Assembly (NCBI GenBank): GCA_025800365.1
Contig: JAOXRT010000170.1
Coordinates: 1 to 54,110, forward strand
Length of the DNA: 54,110 bases
Source of the DNA: Cellvibrionaceae bacterium
Lineage (GTDB): Bacteria; Pseudomonadota; Gammaproteobacteria; Pseudomonadales; Cellvibrionaceae
Direction: 5' to 3'
Positions 8,372-16,291 of the stretch are shown piece after piece. How positions within the stretch are numbered: position 1 is the first letter of the stretch; each line of letters begins with the position of its first letter. Both the position numbers and the translations under genes were made by a program. The notes beneath the pieces were generated by a model that worked only from the letters and a program-made list of their open reading frames with translations, was not told where the DNA came from and ran no database searches.

Positions 8372-9193
8372 TTAGTACTTTTTAAGTTTGCGGCCCACTC
8401 CCACAAGCATTAATAAACCCAAAACCAATGCAAACCCATATGGCGCTACAGGCACACCAGTCGCATTCGTGCTTGCTAGCGGAACTCTCAGCAGTGGAGA
8501 GAGTACGTAGATACCTCTGCTGCTTGCTGAGTTACTAAAATCAGCCCAGTTAGAGCTTCCCGGTGGTGAGCCTGGTCCAATGACTACAGCATCAGTACGA
8601 TCAGGCTCACCTACAGCACAGCCAGCTCCCCCATATCCCAAGGTCCTTCCGACAGTTCGCATTCCAAACCCATCAAAACCAGTATATGCAAAGCTATTGG
8701 TTGGGAAAATCGCGCCATTCTCATCATACAAAATAGGGTTTATCAAGTCGGTCCCTCCACCAGCTACTCCACCATCAAACATATCTGTACGATTATTGGC
8801 AATCAGATCCCCTCGTACATTGTAAATTGGTTGCGTAACATTGTTGTTAAAAGCTATGCCTGAGGCAGCAACGGTATCAGTGATGGCTCCAAGCGCATCA
8901 GATCTTTCATGTATATAAAGAGCTTGCCAGCCAGCAACACTGCTCGTCAGAGTACCAGTAGTTGCTGCGGTATTGGCAAGGTTTATAGCTGCGGTATCGT
9001 CCATTGGAGAAAAAGGGGGCCCGGGCGGAATCTCTCGACATAGATTATCAGTCCCGCTAGAGACAAATATCACAAAAAATTCATCACCTGGATTTAAGCC
9101 TGAAGGTACGAGAGCTGGCGGGGCATCAACCTGAGCTAGAGCATTCTTCGCTCCGAATAAAAAGCTGAATAAAATTACAACAACGAAGCGCAT
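8372..9193 (-). CDS. Exported protein with exosortase-type C-terminal sorting tail
   Basis: The 273-residue protein begins with a cleavable signal peptide (hydrophobic residues 2-15, likely cleavage after ALA at 18-20). It ends with a tripartite tail: the short motif VPVAPYG, a hydrophobic helix (FALVLGLLMLVGVG) and the basic end RKLKKY. That layout is the hallmark of PEP-CTERM and related tails cut by exosortases and tied to exopolysaccharide export. The core, with a GLNPGDEFFVIFV start and a IYNVRGDL segment, resembles uncharacterised PEP-CTERM proteins. The motif differs from classical VPEP and IPTL forms. GGAGAG precedes the ATG. No exosortase gene is in the window, so sorting would depend on an enzyme elsewhere. 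Function is unknown. Confidence 0.7.
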   Translation of the reverse strand: MRFVVVILFSFLFGAKNALAQVDAPPALVPSGLNPGDEFFVIFVSSGTDNLCREIPPGPPFSPMDDTAAINLANTAATTGTLTSSVAGWQALYIHERSDALGAITDTVAASGIAFNNNVTQPIYNVRGDLIANNRTDMFDGGVAGGGTDLINPILYDENGAIFPTNSFAYTGFDGFGMRTVGRTLGYGGAGCAVGEPDRTDAVVIGPGSPPGSSNWADFSNSASSRGIYVLSPLLRVPLASTNATGVPVAPYGFALVLGLLMLVGVGRKLKKY

Positions 9194-9514
9194 CTATTAA
9201 CTCTCCATATAATTAGCACTTTAGAATGAAGGTATGAACGGTACTCGTTTAGGTTTTACAATGCAACAGACCCAAATCGGTACTTTTGACTAGATAAAAT
9301 TTGTACTTAATTGGTGGTTACTTCCTATGGAATATTCCCATAAAGAATTTAGGATATAACTGCGATATATAGGAAAGTAACGATGCTCAAGGACGAGTTT
9401 TTTACCCGCCGTAACTCTGCACCCCCTGCACAGTCCATTTAGAAGTCACTAAAACTAGTGTTTTTTAGATCAAGTCTTTGATTAGGCAGGAATTTCTGCT
9501 ATTACTTAAAGTAA

Positions 9515-9532
9515 TGCCAGCGAACGCTGGCA
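9515..9532. repeat. REP-like hairpin
   Basis: TGCCAGC and GCTGGCA form a perfect 7-bp stem around a GAAC loop. The CCAGCGAACGCTGG core resembles the short repeated palindromes found in many proteobacterial genomes. Only one copy was noticed here. Confidence 0.4.
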
Positions 9533-9580
9533 CTAGGTTTACCCTACTCTGGTGTTGGAAAAGAACCCTAAGACCCTTTA

Positions 9581-9606
9581 GCCGCCTTTACTTGGCGGCC
9601 TTTTTT
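9581..9606 (+). terminator. Rho-independent terminator with no obvious upstream gene
   Basis: GCCGCC (9581-9586) pairs with GGCGGC (9594-9599), followed by C and six T. No plus-strand gene lies upstream within the island after 7778, so its transcript is unknown. Confidence 0.75.
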
Positions 9607-10121
9607 CATCCCTGTCACCCTACCCTTTTTTGTCAGGTCAATTATCTCAATATAGATATAAACCAGCGGCATTTCAATAATTACTCGAACAAATAATGAA
9701 ACGGGCCTATAACCCTATAAACCAACACACATGTACTGGAGTTACTTTCAACAGAGGGGCGGAGGCTCAGATATAAGCCTCCTCTTCAACATAGAGGTAA
9801 CCAAGAGATCCAAACCACCTCTTGATCCCCACAAGCAAGATTTTTAAAGATTTGTCTGGCAGGAAGCATATGTTCTGTTTAGAAATACATGAAACTGCCC
9901 ATCAACCGCCTTTGGCTTACGGTAAACCAGCTTCTTGATATTCAAAAATAAGTGAGGAATACATCCTTTCAAACCAATGAACATTTAAGGAGTGTTTAGT
10001 AGCTATAGGCTAAACCATACAGTGAAAATTTTTAAGTAGTGGTTTTGGGCGTAAATATTGATAGTTTTTGCGTATAGTTACACAGCTCAAGTATGAAAAT
10101 AGCCTTCTACTGAATAAGCTT

Positions 10122-10175
10122 AGAAAATTGGTACGACCGAGTGGACTCGAACCACCGACCCCCACCATGTCAAGG
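10122..10175. repeat. Putative attachment site: 54-bp direct repeat inside intact tRNA-Val (tRNA-proximal copy)
   Basis: This copy is identical to 3651-3704 and covers the 3' part of tRNA-Val(GAC) plus 7 bases beyond its CCA end. The tRNA gene is complete here, as expected for the end of an element that restores its target tRNA. Confidence 0.85.
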
Positions 10176-10205
10176 TGGTGCTCTAACCAGCTGAGCTACG
10201 GTCGT
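10129..10205 (-). tRNA. tRNA-Val (anticodon GAC)
   Basis: On the minus strand the 77-nt gene starts ACGACCG and ends CGGTCGT-A-CCA, giving a perfect 7-bp acceptor stem with an encoded CCA. The D arm (TAGCTCAGCTGG), the anticodon loop CTTGACA with GAC, and the T arm (GGTTCGAGTCC) are all present. Its 3' part is the repeated att sequence, so the 3' end now used may have been supplied by the island. Confidence 0.96.
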
Positions 10206-10247
10206 ACAATGGATTACCCGGCGGGCGCCTTGGCAATCGAGGCGCGT

Positions 10248-10276
10248 ACTCTACCAGTGAGAATAATAGCTGGCAA
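10248..10276 (-). promoter_or_regulatory. Sigma-70 promoter of tRNA-Val(GAC)
   Basis: On the minus strand TTGCCA (10271-10276) and TAGAGT (10248-10253) are separated by exactly 17 bp and followed by a GC-rich discriminator (ACGCGCC), about 40 bp upstream of the mature tRNA. Confidence 0.6.
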
Positions 10277-10432
10277 GGCCTAAAGGGTGAAAAAAGTCAT
10301 ATCATTCCCAAGGCAATTGCGTAAAATACCCTTTTACAGCAAATACTTAGCTGCGACGACGCTTTGTAAGCTAGATTCTAGCGGCCAATTGCTACCCATT
10401 ACCCCCAAGTTCTTAGGAGTCTGATCAATACA

Positions 10433-11458
10433 ATGGCCATTGTTATTAGCGGAAGCAGTGGTTTTGTCGGCCAGGCCCTTATTCAGTACCTGAAGAAGCA
10501 AGCTGCTTGCTCTGAAGGTGGCTTAATTGAAACTGATATAGTCGCTTTGTGCCGCCAAGCTCCGAAGGCACCGGCTGATGGCGTTCAATACCAAGTCATT
10601 GACGATTGGAGCTGCAAGCATTTAAGCACCACAATCAATGCGGGCGACTGTATCGTTCACCTTGCCGGTCGAGCCCACCAAGGGCACAAATGCCCTGATG
10701 AAGAAGCAAGATTACAAGAACAATCTCATTTAATGCTCAGCCAAGAACTGGCCAAAGGGGCCAAAGAAAAAGGCGCCAAACGCTTTATCTATATTAGTAG
10801 CGCGAAGGTATTTGCTGAAAATAGCGAGGGGCATGCGCAGGCATTCACCCAAGCAAGCGAACCCAAGCCTGAAGACCCCTATAGCAGGGCGAAATGGAAA
10901 ACTGAACAATGGCTTGAAGAGTACTGCACTCGCCATGGTTTAGAACTTATTATTCTGCGCCCTGGCCTCATCTATGACAGGCACGCTAAAGGTAATATTG
11001 CTAAGCTACAAGCCCTTATCAATACCGGTCTTCCATTACCGTTTGCAGATCTAAGTAAGCGCCGGGATATGATTTCGCTGGTTAATCTATGCCATCTTAT
11101 TAGCCACTGTATCAACTGCCCCACCCCAGCAAGACATGCATTTATTGCAGCCGACGGCACCTCCTTAAGCACAAGTGAGTTGATTACTCTATTGGCGACA
11201 GCGGAAGGCAAAAAAGCGCGTTTGTTTTGCTTGCCCAAGTGGCTATTAAAGCTGCTAATGACGTTTTCTCCATTTAAACAGCAATGGCAAAAGCTCAGCA
11301 GCGAATTCGCTCTGAATAACTGGGAGTGCGAAAAACAGCTCAACTGGCAGGCGCCCTATACTCCGAAGCAAAGCTTGTTGGAGCGCAGCTTTTCCGAAAC
11401 AGCAGCAAGAACTACAAACATCCCAACAAATAAGCAAATGAACAATGGGGTGCAGTGA
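10433..11458 (+). CDS. NAD-dependent epimerase/dehydratase, probable nucleotide-sugar 4-reductase or epimerase (WbpV/WbpK-like)
   Basis: The 341-residue protein is an extended SDR enzyme. The N-terminal Rossmann motif GSSGFVG (7-13) binds NAD(P), the active site has SSA at 122-124 and Tyr150-x3-Lys154, and the region after residue 190 fits the sugar-nucleotide domain. Followed by a WbpL-type transferase (4-bp overlap, ATGA) and a WbpM-type dehydratase, it matches the WbpK/WbpV position in Pseudomonas aeruginosa O-antigen clusters, where it reduces the 4-keto sugar made by WbpM to UDP-FucNAc or UDP-QuiNAc. The exact stereochemistry cannot be read from sequence. Nucleotide 10433 is the first ATG of the frame. 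Confidence 0.85.
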   Translation: MAIVISGSSGFVGQALIQYLKKQAACSEGGLIETDIVALCRQAPKAPADGVQYQVIDDWSCKHLSTTINAGDCIVHLAGRAHQGHKCPDEEARLQEQSHLMLSQELAKGAKEKGAKRFIYISSAKVFAENSEGHAQAFTQASEPKPEDPYSRAKWKTEQWLEEYCTRHGLELIILRPGLIYDRHAKGNIAKLQALINTGLPLPFADLSKRRDMISLVNLCHLISHCINCPTPARHAFIAADGTSLSTSELITLLATAEGKKARLFCLPKWLLKLLMTFSPFKQQWQKLSSEFALNNWECEKQLNWQAPYTPKQSLLERSFSETAARTTNIPTNKQMNNGVQ

Positions 11459-12477
11459 TGTTAACGACGGTATTTGAATTAGCCTTACTTGCCGCCCTTA
11501 GCTGGGGACTTAGCCACGCTGTACGATGTTATGCATTAAAAGCTCAGGTGGTTGATGTACCTGGCGAACGCAGCTCGCACAGCCAAGTAACTCCACGCGG
11601 TGGCGGCTTGGCTATTGTTATTTGTGCCAGCTTATATGCGATCTATTTATCAGTACAAACGCCGTCGTTGATAGCTTGGCTATTGGCCATCTTTTTGCCG
11701 GCCGGCCTACTGGGGCTCTTTAGTTTTATAGATGATCACCGACCGTTGTCTCGTCGACTGAGAATGCTAGTTCATATGGCCTGCGCCGCCCTCTTTATTT
11801 ACCTACTGCCAACGACTAGTAGCTTGCAACTTGGTACTTACAGCATCGCAATAAATAGCTTCTGGGCACTGCCTTTTAGCCTGATAGCCATCAGCTGGTT
11901 GATTAACCTCTATAACTTTATGGATGGTATCGATGGCATAGCCGCCACTGAAGCCATTAGCCTACTGTTTGGCCTGCAAATCATCATTGCCGCCAACGGC
12001 GCTGGCTTTGATCAGATTCTTATGGGGCTGGCAGCGATAATTAGCGGCTTTCTCTTTATTAATTGGGCGCCAGCAAAGATTTTTATGGGGGATATCGGCA
12101 GCTGCTTTTTAGGTTTAGCTTTAGCCGCCGTTGCCTGCTATTGCAGCGCGTATTATCAAATCTCCCTGTGGTCAGCCATTATTCTACTGGCCGCCTTTAT
12201 CTGCGACGCTAGCTGGACATTGCTATACCGAATACTCAGCAAACAGGCTTGGAACGAGCCCCATCGCAGCCACAGCTACCAAATTCTAAGTAGAAGGTGG
12301 GAAAGTCACAGTAAGGTAGTCTGTGCTATGCTTGCAATGAACGCCCTATGGTTACTGCCTCTAGCGCTATTAGCAGACTACTATTCAGCTTGGGGCGGGG
12401 TTATTTTTGCCTTAGCCTGCCTGCCATTTGCGACCATTGGTCACAAACTAAAAGCCGGTCATAAATCACAGCTATAG
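11455..12477 (+). CDS. Undecaprenyl-phosphate sugar-1-phosphate transferase, glycosyltransferase family 4 (WbpL-like)
   Basis: This 340-residue polytopic inner-membrane enzyme should transfer a HexNAc-1-phosphate to undecaprenyl phosphate, the first membrane step of O-antigen or capsule synthesis. Family motifs are RSSHSQVTPRGGG (39-51), the DD pair at 93-94 (FIDDHRPLS), NFMDGIDG at 154-161 and FMGDIGS at 210-216. About ten hydrophobic segments are visible. The start codon overlaps the stop of the upstream reductase gene (ATGA), so translation is probably coupled. WbpL, WecA and MraY belong to this superfamily; the neighbours favour WbpL. Confidence 0.92.
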   Translation: MMLTTVFELALLAALSWGLSHAVRCYALKAQVVDVPGERSSHSQVTPRGGGLAIVICASLYAIYLSVQTPSLIAWLLAIFLPAGLLGLFSFIDDHRPLSRRLRMLVHMACAALFIYLLPTTSSLQLGTYSIAINSFWALPFSLIAISWLINLYNFMDGIDGIAATEAISLLFGLQIIIAANGAGFDQILMGLAAIISGFLFINWAPAKIFMGDIGSCFLGLALAAVACYCSAYYQISLWSAIILLAAFICDASWTLLYRILSKQAWNEPHRSHSYQILSRRWESHSKVVCAMLAMNALWLLPLALLADYYSAWGGVIFALACLPFATIGHKLKAGHKSQL

Positions 12478-12728
12478 CCCAGACAAACTGTGGCGCATAC
12501 TGCTGATCATAGTTAGAATAGGCGGTTGCTTTAGCAAGCGTGCATAACCGAAGAATGACTGTACTCAGGTACGTTACTAGATTAGAACGCGCATCTAGAT
12601 GAGAAGTGAATCTAGACAATCTATTGAGCTAGTATGTTATTAGAACAGCCTAAAGTGCCCGGATAGCGCAAAGATAGAGTAAAAGGCAAAAAAGGCCTCA
12701 GAGCCAAAACAATACAGCGAAGAAGTCA

Positions 12729-14666
12729 TTGGATCTATTACATAAACAATTGGCAAAGATGCCACGCGCCTTAAAAAGGGGCCTATCGGTGCTATACGAT
12801 GTGCTAGCGATTGCTACTGCCTTGTATATTGCTTTTGCTATTCGCTTGGGTGAAAGCTATGAATTTTCCCTTGCCGTTGACTTAAATACCTACGCATTAA
12901 CCACCGTCATTTCTGTGGCATCCTTTATACGCCTTGGCTTATACCGTGCCGTGCTGCGGTATATGACCTACCAGGCTATTTATACGATTGTCCTTGGCAT
13001 TGTCATCTCAGCCGTCGCCTTAATTGCTAGTAGCTTCTTCACCGACAGCTTTATGCCAAGGTCGGTGCCGGTAATCTATGTTTTCGCCGCCTTGATTCTC
13101 GTTGGTCTGCCACGTTTACTCATTCGTAATCTAGTCCAAATTAGCGACGTCATGCAGGGTGAAAAGGTGATCATTTATGGCGCCGGCGTCAGCGGCAGCC
13201 AATTAGCGGCCGCCCTGCAACTCTCGCCCGATTATCAGCCTGTCGCCTTTATCGACGACAATAAACGTCTGCATAACAGCACCGTACGCGGTATTTATGT
13301 ATCGGCTCCAGCTGAGCTCGAAAAGCTGATCGAGCGTTATCAAACCGATAAAATATTGCTGGCTCTGGGCAGAACTCCACGCGCTAAACGCCATGAAGTG
13401 GTTAAACATCTAGAAACCATGCCCGTGCAGATTCAAACCGTTCCCAATATGGCCGAGATCTTATCGGGGCGAGCGAACTTGAATGATATTAAAGATATCG
13501 AGATTGAAGATCTTTTAGGCCGCGACCCCAGCCTACCAGATCACAAGCTAATGGCCGCCAATATCAACAATAAAGTTGTGTTGGTAACTGGCGCAGGCGG
13601 CTCAATTGGCTCGGAACTTTGCCAACAAATTGCTTTGCTAAAGCCAAAGACCTTACTGCTGCTCGAACAGAATGAATACAACCTCTATCGAATTAACGAA
13701 CAATTACGAGAATTCAAAGAGGACCAAGAAGCACCCCTGCAAGTAAAAACCTTGCTTGGCTCGGCAGCCGACGAGCAACTGGTTTCGCGTATTTTTAGAA
13801 ACTACGATATCGATACCGTCTATCACGCTGCAGCCTACAAGCATGTGCCGCTACTCGAAGACAACAAAGTTGAAGGCTTGCGCAACAACGTTCTCTCTAC
13901 ATGGTATACCGCCAAAGCCGCAGTAGAGTATCGCGTAGATAGCTTCGTACTAATTTCTTCAGATAAGGCGGTACGCCCTACCAATATTATGGGCGCCTCA
14001 AAACGTATTGCAGAACTAATCTTGCAAGCGATGGATGCCAAGCAGCAACATACGCGTTTTTGCATGGTGCGCTTTGGTAACGTTCTAGGCTCCTCTGGCT
14101 CTGTGGTTCCACACTTTAAAGAACAGATCGCCTCGGGCGGCCCGATTACCGTGACCCACCCAGATATCACCCGTTACTTTATGGTCACCAGTGAAGCGGT
14201 GCAGCTAGTCATTCAAGCTGGCGCCATGGGCTCAGGCGGCGATGTCTTTGTATTGGATATGGGCGAGCCGGTTAAAATTTCAGACCTAGCCAAAGAAATG
14301 ATTTTGCTGTCTGGCCTACAATTAAAAGACGAACACAATCCCGACGGTGATGTAGAGATTCACTACACCGGCTTGCGCGCAGGCGAAAAGCTTTACGAAG
14401 AGCTGCTGGTCAAAGAGGAATGCGAACGCACTCGCCACCCTCGCATTATGCGTAGCCGTGAAGAGGCGATGAGCTGGAATGAGGTTAACGCTTTTATCGA
14501 TACCATCAAGCAATTAGATGGCTCTGAAAGCAATACTGACATTGCTAAGCTTTTGCAGGCTTCAGCAATTGATTATCAGACCCAGCAGCCGCTAACACCT
14601 CAGTTTCGCCGTACCATACAAGCGATATGCGAAGATGGCATCCCTGCCGCACAGGCGAGCTCATAG
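12729..14666 (+). CDS. wbpM: Membrane-bound UDP-GlcNAc 4,6-dehydratase (WbpM/CapD-like)
   Basis: The 645-residue protein has about four N-terminal membrane helices (roughly 15-120), then a CoA/NAD-binding-like fold with YGAGVSGSQLA near 150, then a second Rossmann domain with VTGAGGSIGSE near 288. The active-site segment SSDKAVRPTNIMGASKR has Met in place of the usual Tyr of the SDR triad, as in WbpM and FlaA1-type enzymes. It should convert UDP-GlcNAc to the 4-keto-6-deoxy sugar. The start is read as TTG 12729 after GAAG, because the resulting N-terminus (MDLLHKQLAKMPRALKRG) aligns with WbpM; an internal ATG at residue 11 is the alternative. A 251-bp gap separates it from the transferase gene. 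Confidence 0.92.
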   Translation: MDLLHKQLAKMPRALKRGLSVLYDVLAIATALYIAFAIRLGESYEFSLAVDLNTYALTTVISVASFIRLGLYRAVLRYMTYQAIYTIVLGIVISAVALIASSFFTDSFMPRSVPVIYVFAALILVGLPRLLIRNLVQISDVMQGEKVIIYGAGVSGSQLAAALQLSPDYQPVAFIDDNKRLHNSTVRGIYVSAPAELEKLIERYQTDKILLALGRTPRAKRHEVVKHLETMPVQIQTVPNMAEILSGRANLNDIKDIEIEDLLGRDPSLPDHKLMAANINNKVVLVTGAGGSIGSELCQQIALLKPKTLLLLEQNEYNLYRINEQLREFKEDQEAPLQVKTLLGSAADEQLVSRIFRNYDIDTVYHAAAYKHVPLLEDNKVEGLRNNVLSTWYTAKAAVEYRVDSFVLISSDKAVRPTNIMGASKRIAELILQAMDAKQQHTRFCMVRFGNVLGSSGSVVPHFKEQIASGGPITVTHPDITRYFMVTSEAVQLVIQAGAMGSGGDVFVLDMGEPVKISDLAKEMILLSGLQLKDEHNPDGDVEIHYTGLRAGEKLYEELLVKEECERTRHPRIMRSREEAMSWNEVNAFIDTIKQLDGSESNTDIAKLLQASAIDYQTQQPLTPQFRRTIQAICEDGIPAAQASS

Positions 14667-14707
14667 CGCTCGCCCTATTGCTGGGTTCTAGCCAAACAAC
14701 ACCGTAT

Positions 14708-16093
14708 TTAGCTCACCGCCCCGATAATCATAAATCCTACAGTCGCTGCCGCCGCCGCTACCAAAGCGTATGGCAACTGCGTTCTTACATGTTCAATATG
14801 ATCAACCTCAGCCGCCATACTCGATATTACCGTAGTATCACTAATCGGTGAGGCGTGATCACCAAAGACACCGCCCGACAACACCGCTGCAACAAGCGCC
14901 GCCAAAGGCAGCTCCATGGAACCTGCTAAAGGCACCGCTAGAGGTATTAGCAAAGAGAAAGTTCCCCAACTTGAACCAATTGCAAAGGCCACAGCCGAGG
15001 CCAAGAGAAAAATAACGGGTAGCAATAGCATTTTCGGCATAGCGCCTTGCAGGATCTGCGCTAAATAATCACCTGCTTGTAACTCGCGGGAAACTGCCCC
15101 TAAAGCCAGCGCCAACATTAGCACCAGAGCCACTGGCACCATTTTACCGGCACCCGTAAAGTACGGCTCCGCTATGCTCTGCTGCTTGCGCCACATAAAG
15201 CTAGCGGCAACTGCAGAAGCAGACAACACAGCCCACAGCACACTGGTAGAGCCAGAGCCCTGCCTTAAATCACCGTCACCAGTAATCCACAAGCCTAGGG
15301 GCATCACCAAAACCAAAGTAAGAATCGGCAATATCATCGCTAGAGGATTGGCGCTTTCATTTGCTGCTGTTGTTGCGCAGGGAGTACTCTTTTCTGCAGA
15401 TTGAAAGCTGTTAGAGCTTGCCTTAGCCTGCGCCTCGGAGCCTTTCATTGGCCCCCAATTTAAATCAAAGGCGATGACCGCTGCTACCAGCAGCACCGCG
15501 AAAATGGCATAGAAGTTCAGCAATACAGCCTGAAAGAAAACACCCAGTGGATCTTCAACTCCGGCCCCTGACAACAAACCTAAATTAAATGCACCCCAAG
15601 CATTAAAGGGAATTAAAATACAAATAGGTGCAGACGTTGAATCAATAATATAAGCCAACTTAGCCCGGGAAATTTTAAAACGATCGAAGAGCGGCTTGGC
15701 GGTAGTTGCAGAAACCAGCACTGTGATATTAGATTCAATAAAAATCAGCACGCCACTCAACCAAGCAACCGTTTGCGCTTGTTTGCGAGACTGCCCCCAA
15801 CGCTTTGATTCCAGCCAAGCTACAAATGCTCTTACCGCCCCACTGGCTTCAAGTAGCGCAATCAAGCCACCAACACAGAGAGTAAACAGAACCACCCTAG
15901 CATCACCAGCTGAAGATAAAACCTTTACCACTCGATCGATGCTTTGCCCTATAGCGGCCAAAGGGTTGGCACCTAATAAATAACAGCCCAGCCAGATACC
16001 TGCGATAAGCGCAGCAAATACCTTACGGGTCCATACCGCCAAAACAATGGCTAATAGCGATGGCAATAAAACCGTAAATCCCAATTCCTGCAT
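14708..16093 (-). CDS. Na+/H+ antiporter, NhaC family
   Basis: This 461-residue polytopic membrane protein has about 11-12 hydrophobic segments. Conserved-looking stretches such as [39 protein letters not shown] and GGVFGDHASPISDTTVISS are characteristic of the NhaC/COG1757 antiporter group; the last, rich in Asp and Ser, is thought to lie in the ion path. It should exchange Na+ (or an organic cation or acid) for protons at the inner membrane, which would suit a marine host. AAAGG lies before the ATG. It converges on wbpM (41 bp apart) and is divergent from the EamA gene. Confidence 0.9.
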   Translation of the reverse strand: MQELGFTVLLPSLLAIVLAVWTRKVFAALIAGIWLGCYLLGANPLAAIGQSIDRVVKVLSSAGDARVVLFTLCVGGLIALLEASGAVRAFVAWLESKRWGQSRKQAQTVAWLSGVLIFIESNITVLVSATTAKPLFDRFKISRAKLAYIIDSTSAPICILIPFNAWGAFNLGLLSGAGVEDPLGVFFQAVLLNFYAIFAVLLVAAVIAFDLNWGPMKGSEAQAKASSNSFQSAEKSTPCATTAANESANPLAMILPILTLVLVMPLGLWITGDGDLRQGSGSTSVLWAVLSASAVAASFMWRKQQSIAEPYFTGAGKMVPVALVLMLALALGAVSRELQAGDYLAQILQGAMPKMLLLPVIFLLASAVAFAIGSSWGTFSLLIPLAVPLAGSMELPLAALVAAVLSGGVFGDHASPISDTTVISSMAAEVDHIEHVRTQLPYALVAAAAATVGFMIIGAVS

Positions 16094-16291
16094 GTATAGA
16101 CCTTTATCTTTTGTATTTATGAATCAAATCGCATCTCCTGTGCCAGTACAACACTGCACGAATCAGCGATAACTATGCAGCCTAGTGGCCTACCGATGAC
16201 AATTTCAGCACTCTATTGAGTAGACGTTTTAGGTTACAATATTGTGCAATTATTTTTATGACTTTTCCGCTCCTTCCCATTAAACAAGCCG

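Larger units (their letters stand above)
9194..10121. other. Non-coding right end of island
   Basis: About 930 bp hold no convincing gene. Visible structures are a REP-like hairpin at 9515-9532, a plus-strand terminator at 9581-9606 and an inverted repeat GGAGGCT-8nt-AGCCTCC at 9761-9782. An integrase gene would be expected near this end of a tRNA-integrated element, and I find no remnant of one. Confidence 0.5.
3651..10175. mobile_element. Putative tRNA-Val-integrated genomic island, about 6.5 kb, no recognisable integrase
   Basis: The element is bounded by perfect 54-bp direct repeats (3651-3704 and 10122-10175, offset 6471 bp), the right one being part of an intact tRNA-Val(GAC). Cargo is a PAS-PAS chemoreceptor-like protein, a PAS-GAF-GGDEF-EAL protein and an exported protein with an exosortase-type tail. 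Non-coding tracts are long (7779-8371 and 9194-10121) and by eye AT-richer than the core genes on either side. No integrase, excisionase, relaxase or replication gene is present, so the element is either a decayed island or one mobilised in trans. The direct repeat and the truncated tRNA are seen in the sequence; integration is inferred. Confidence 0.7.

Noticed and set aside
9478-9696. 72-codon frame in the right end of the island
   Set aside because: It spans the REP-like hairpin and the terminator at 9581-9606 and has no ribosome site.
10068-10283. Open frame across tRNA-Val on the plus strand
   Set aside because: It is the usual spurious translation of an antisense tRNA and its flanks (VRPSGLEPPTPT type).
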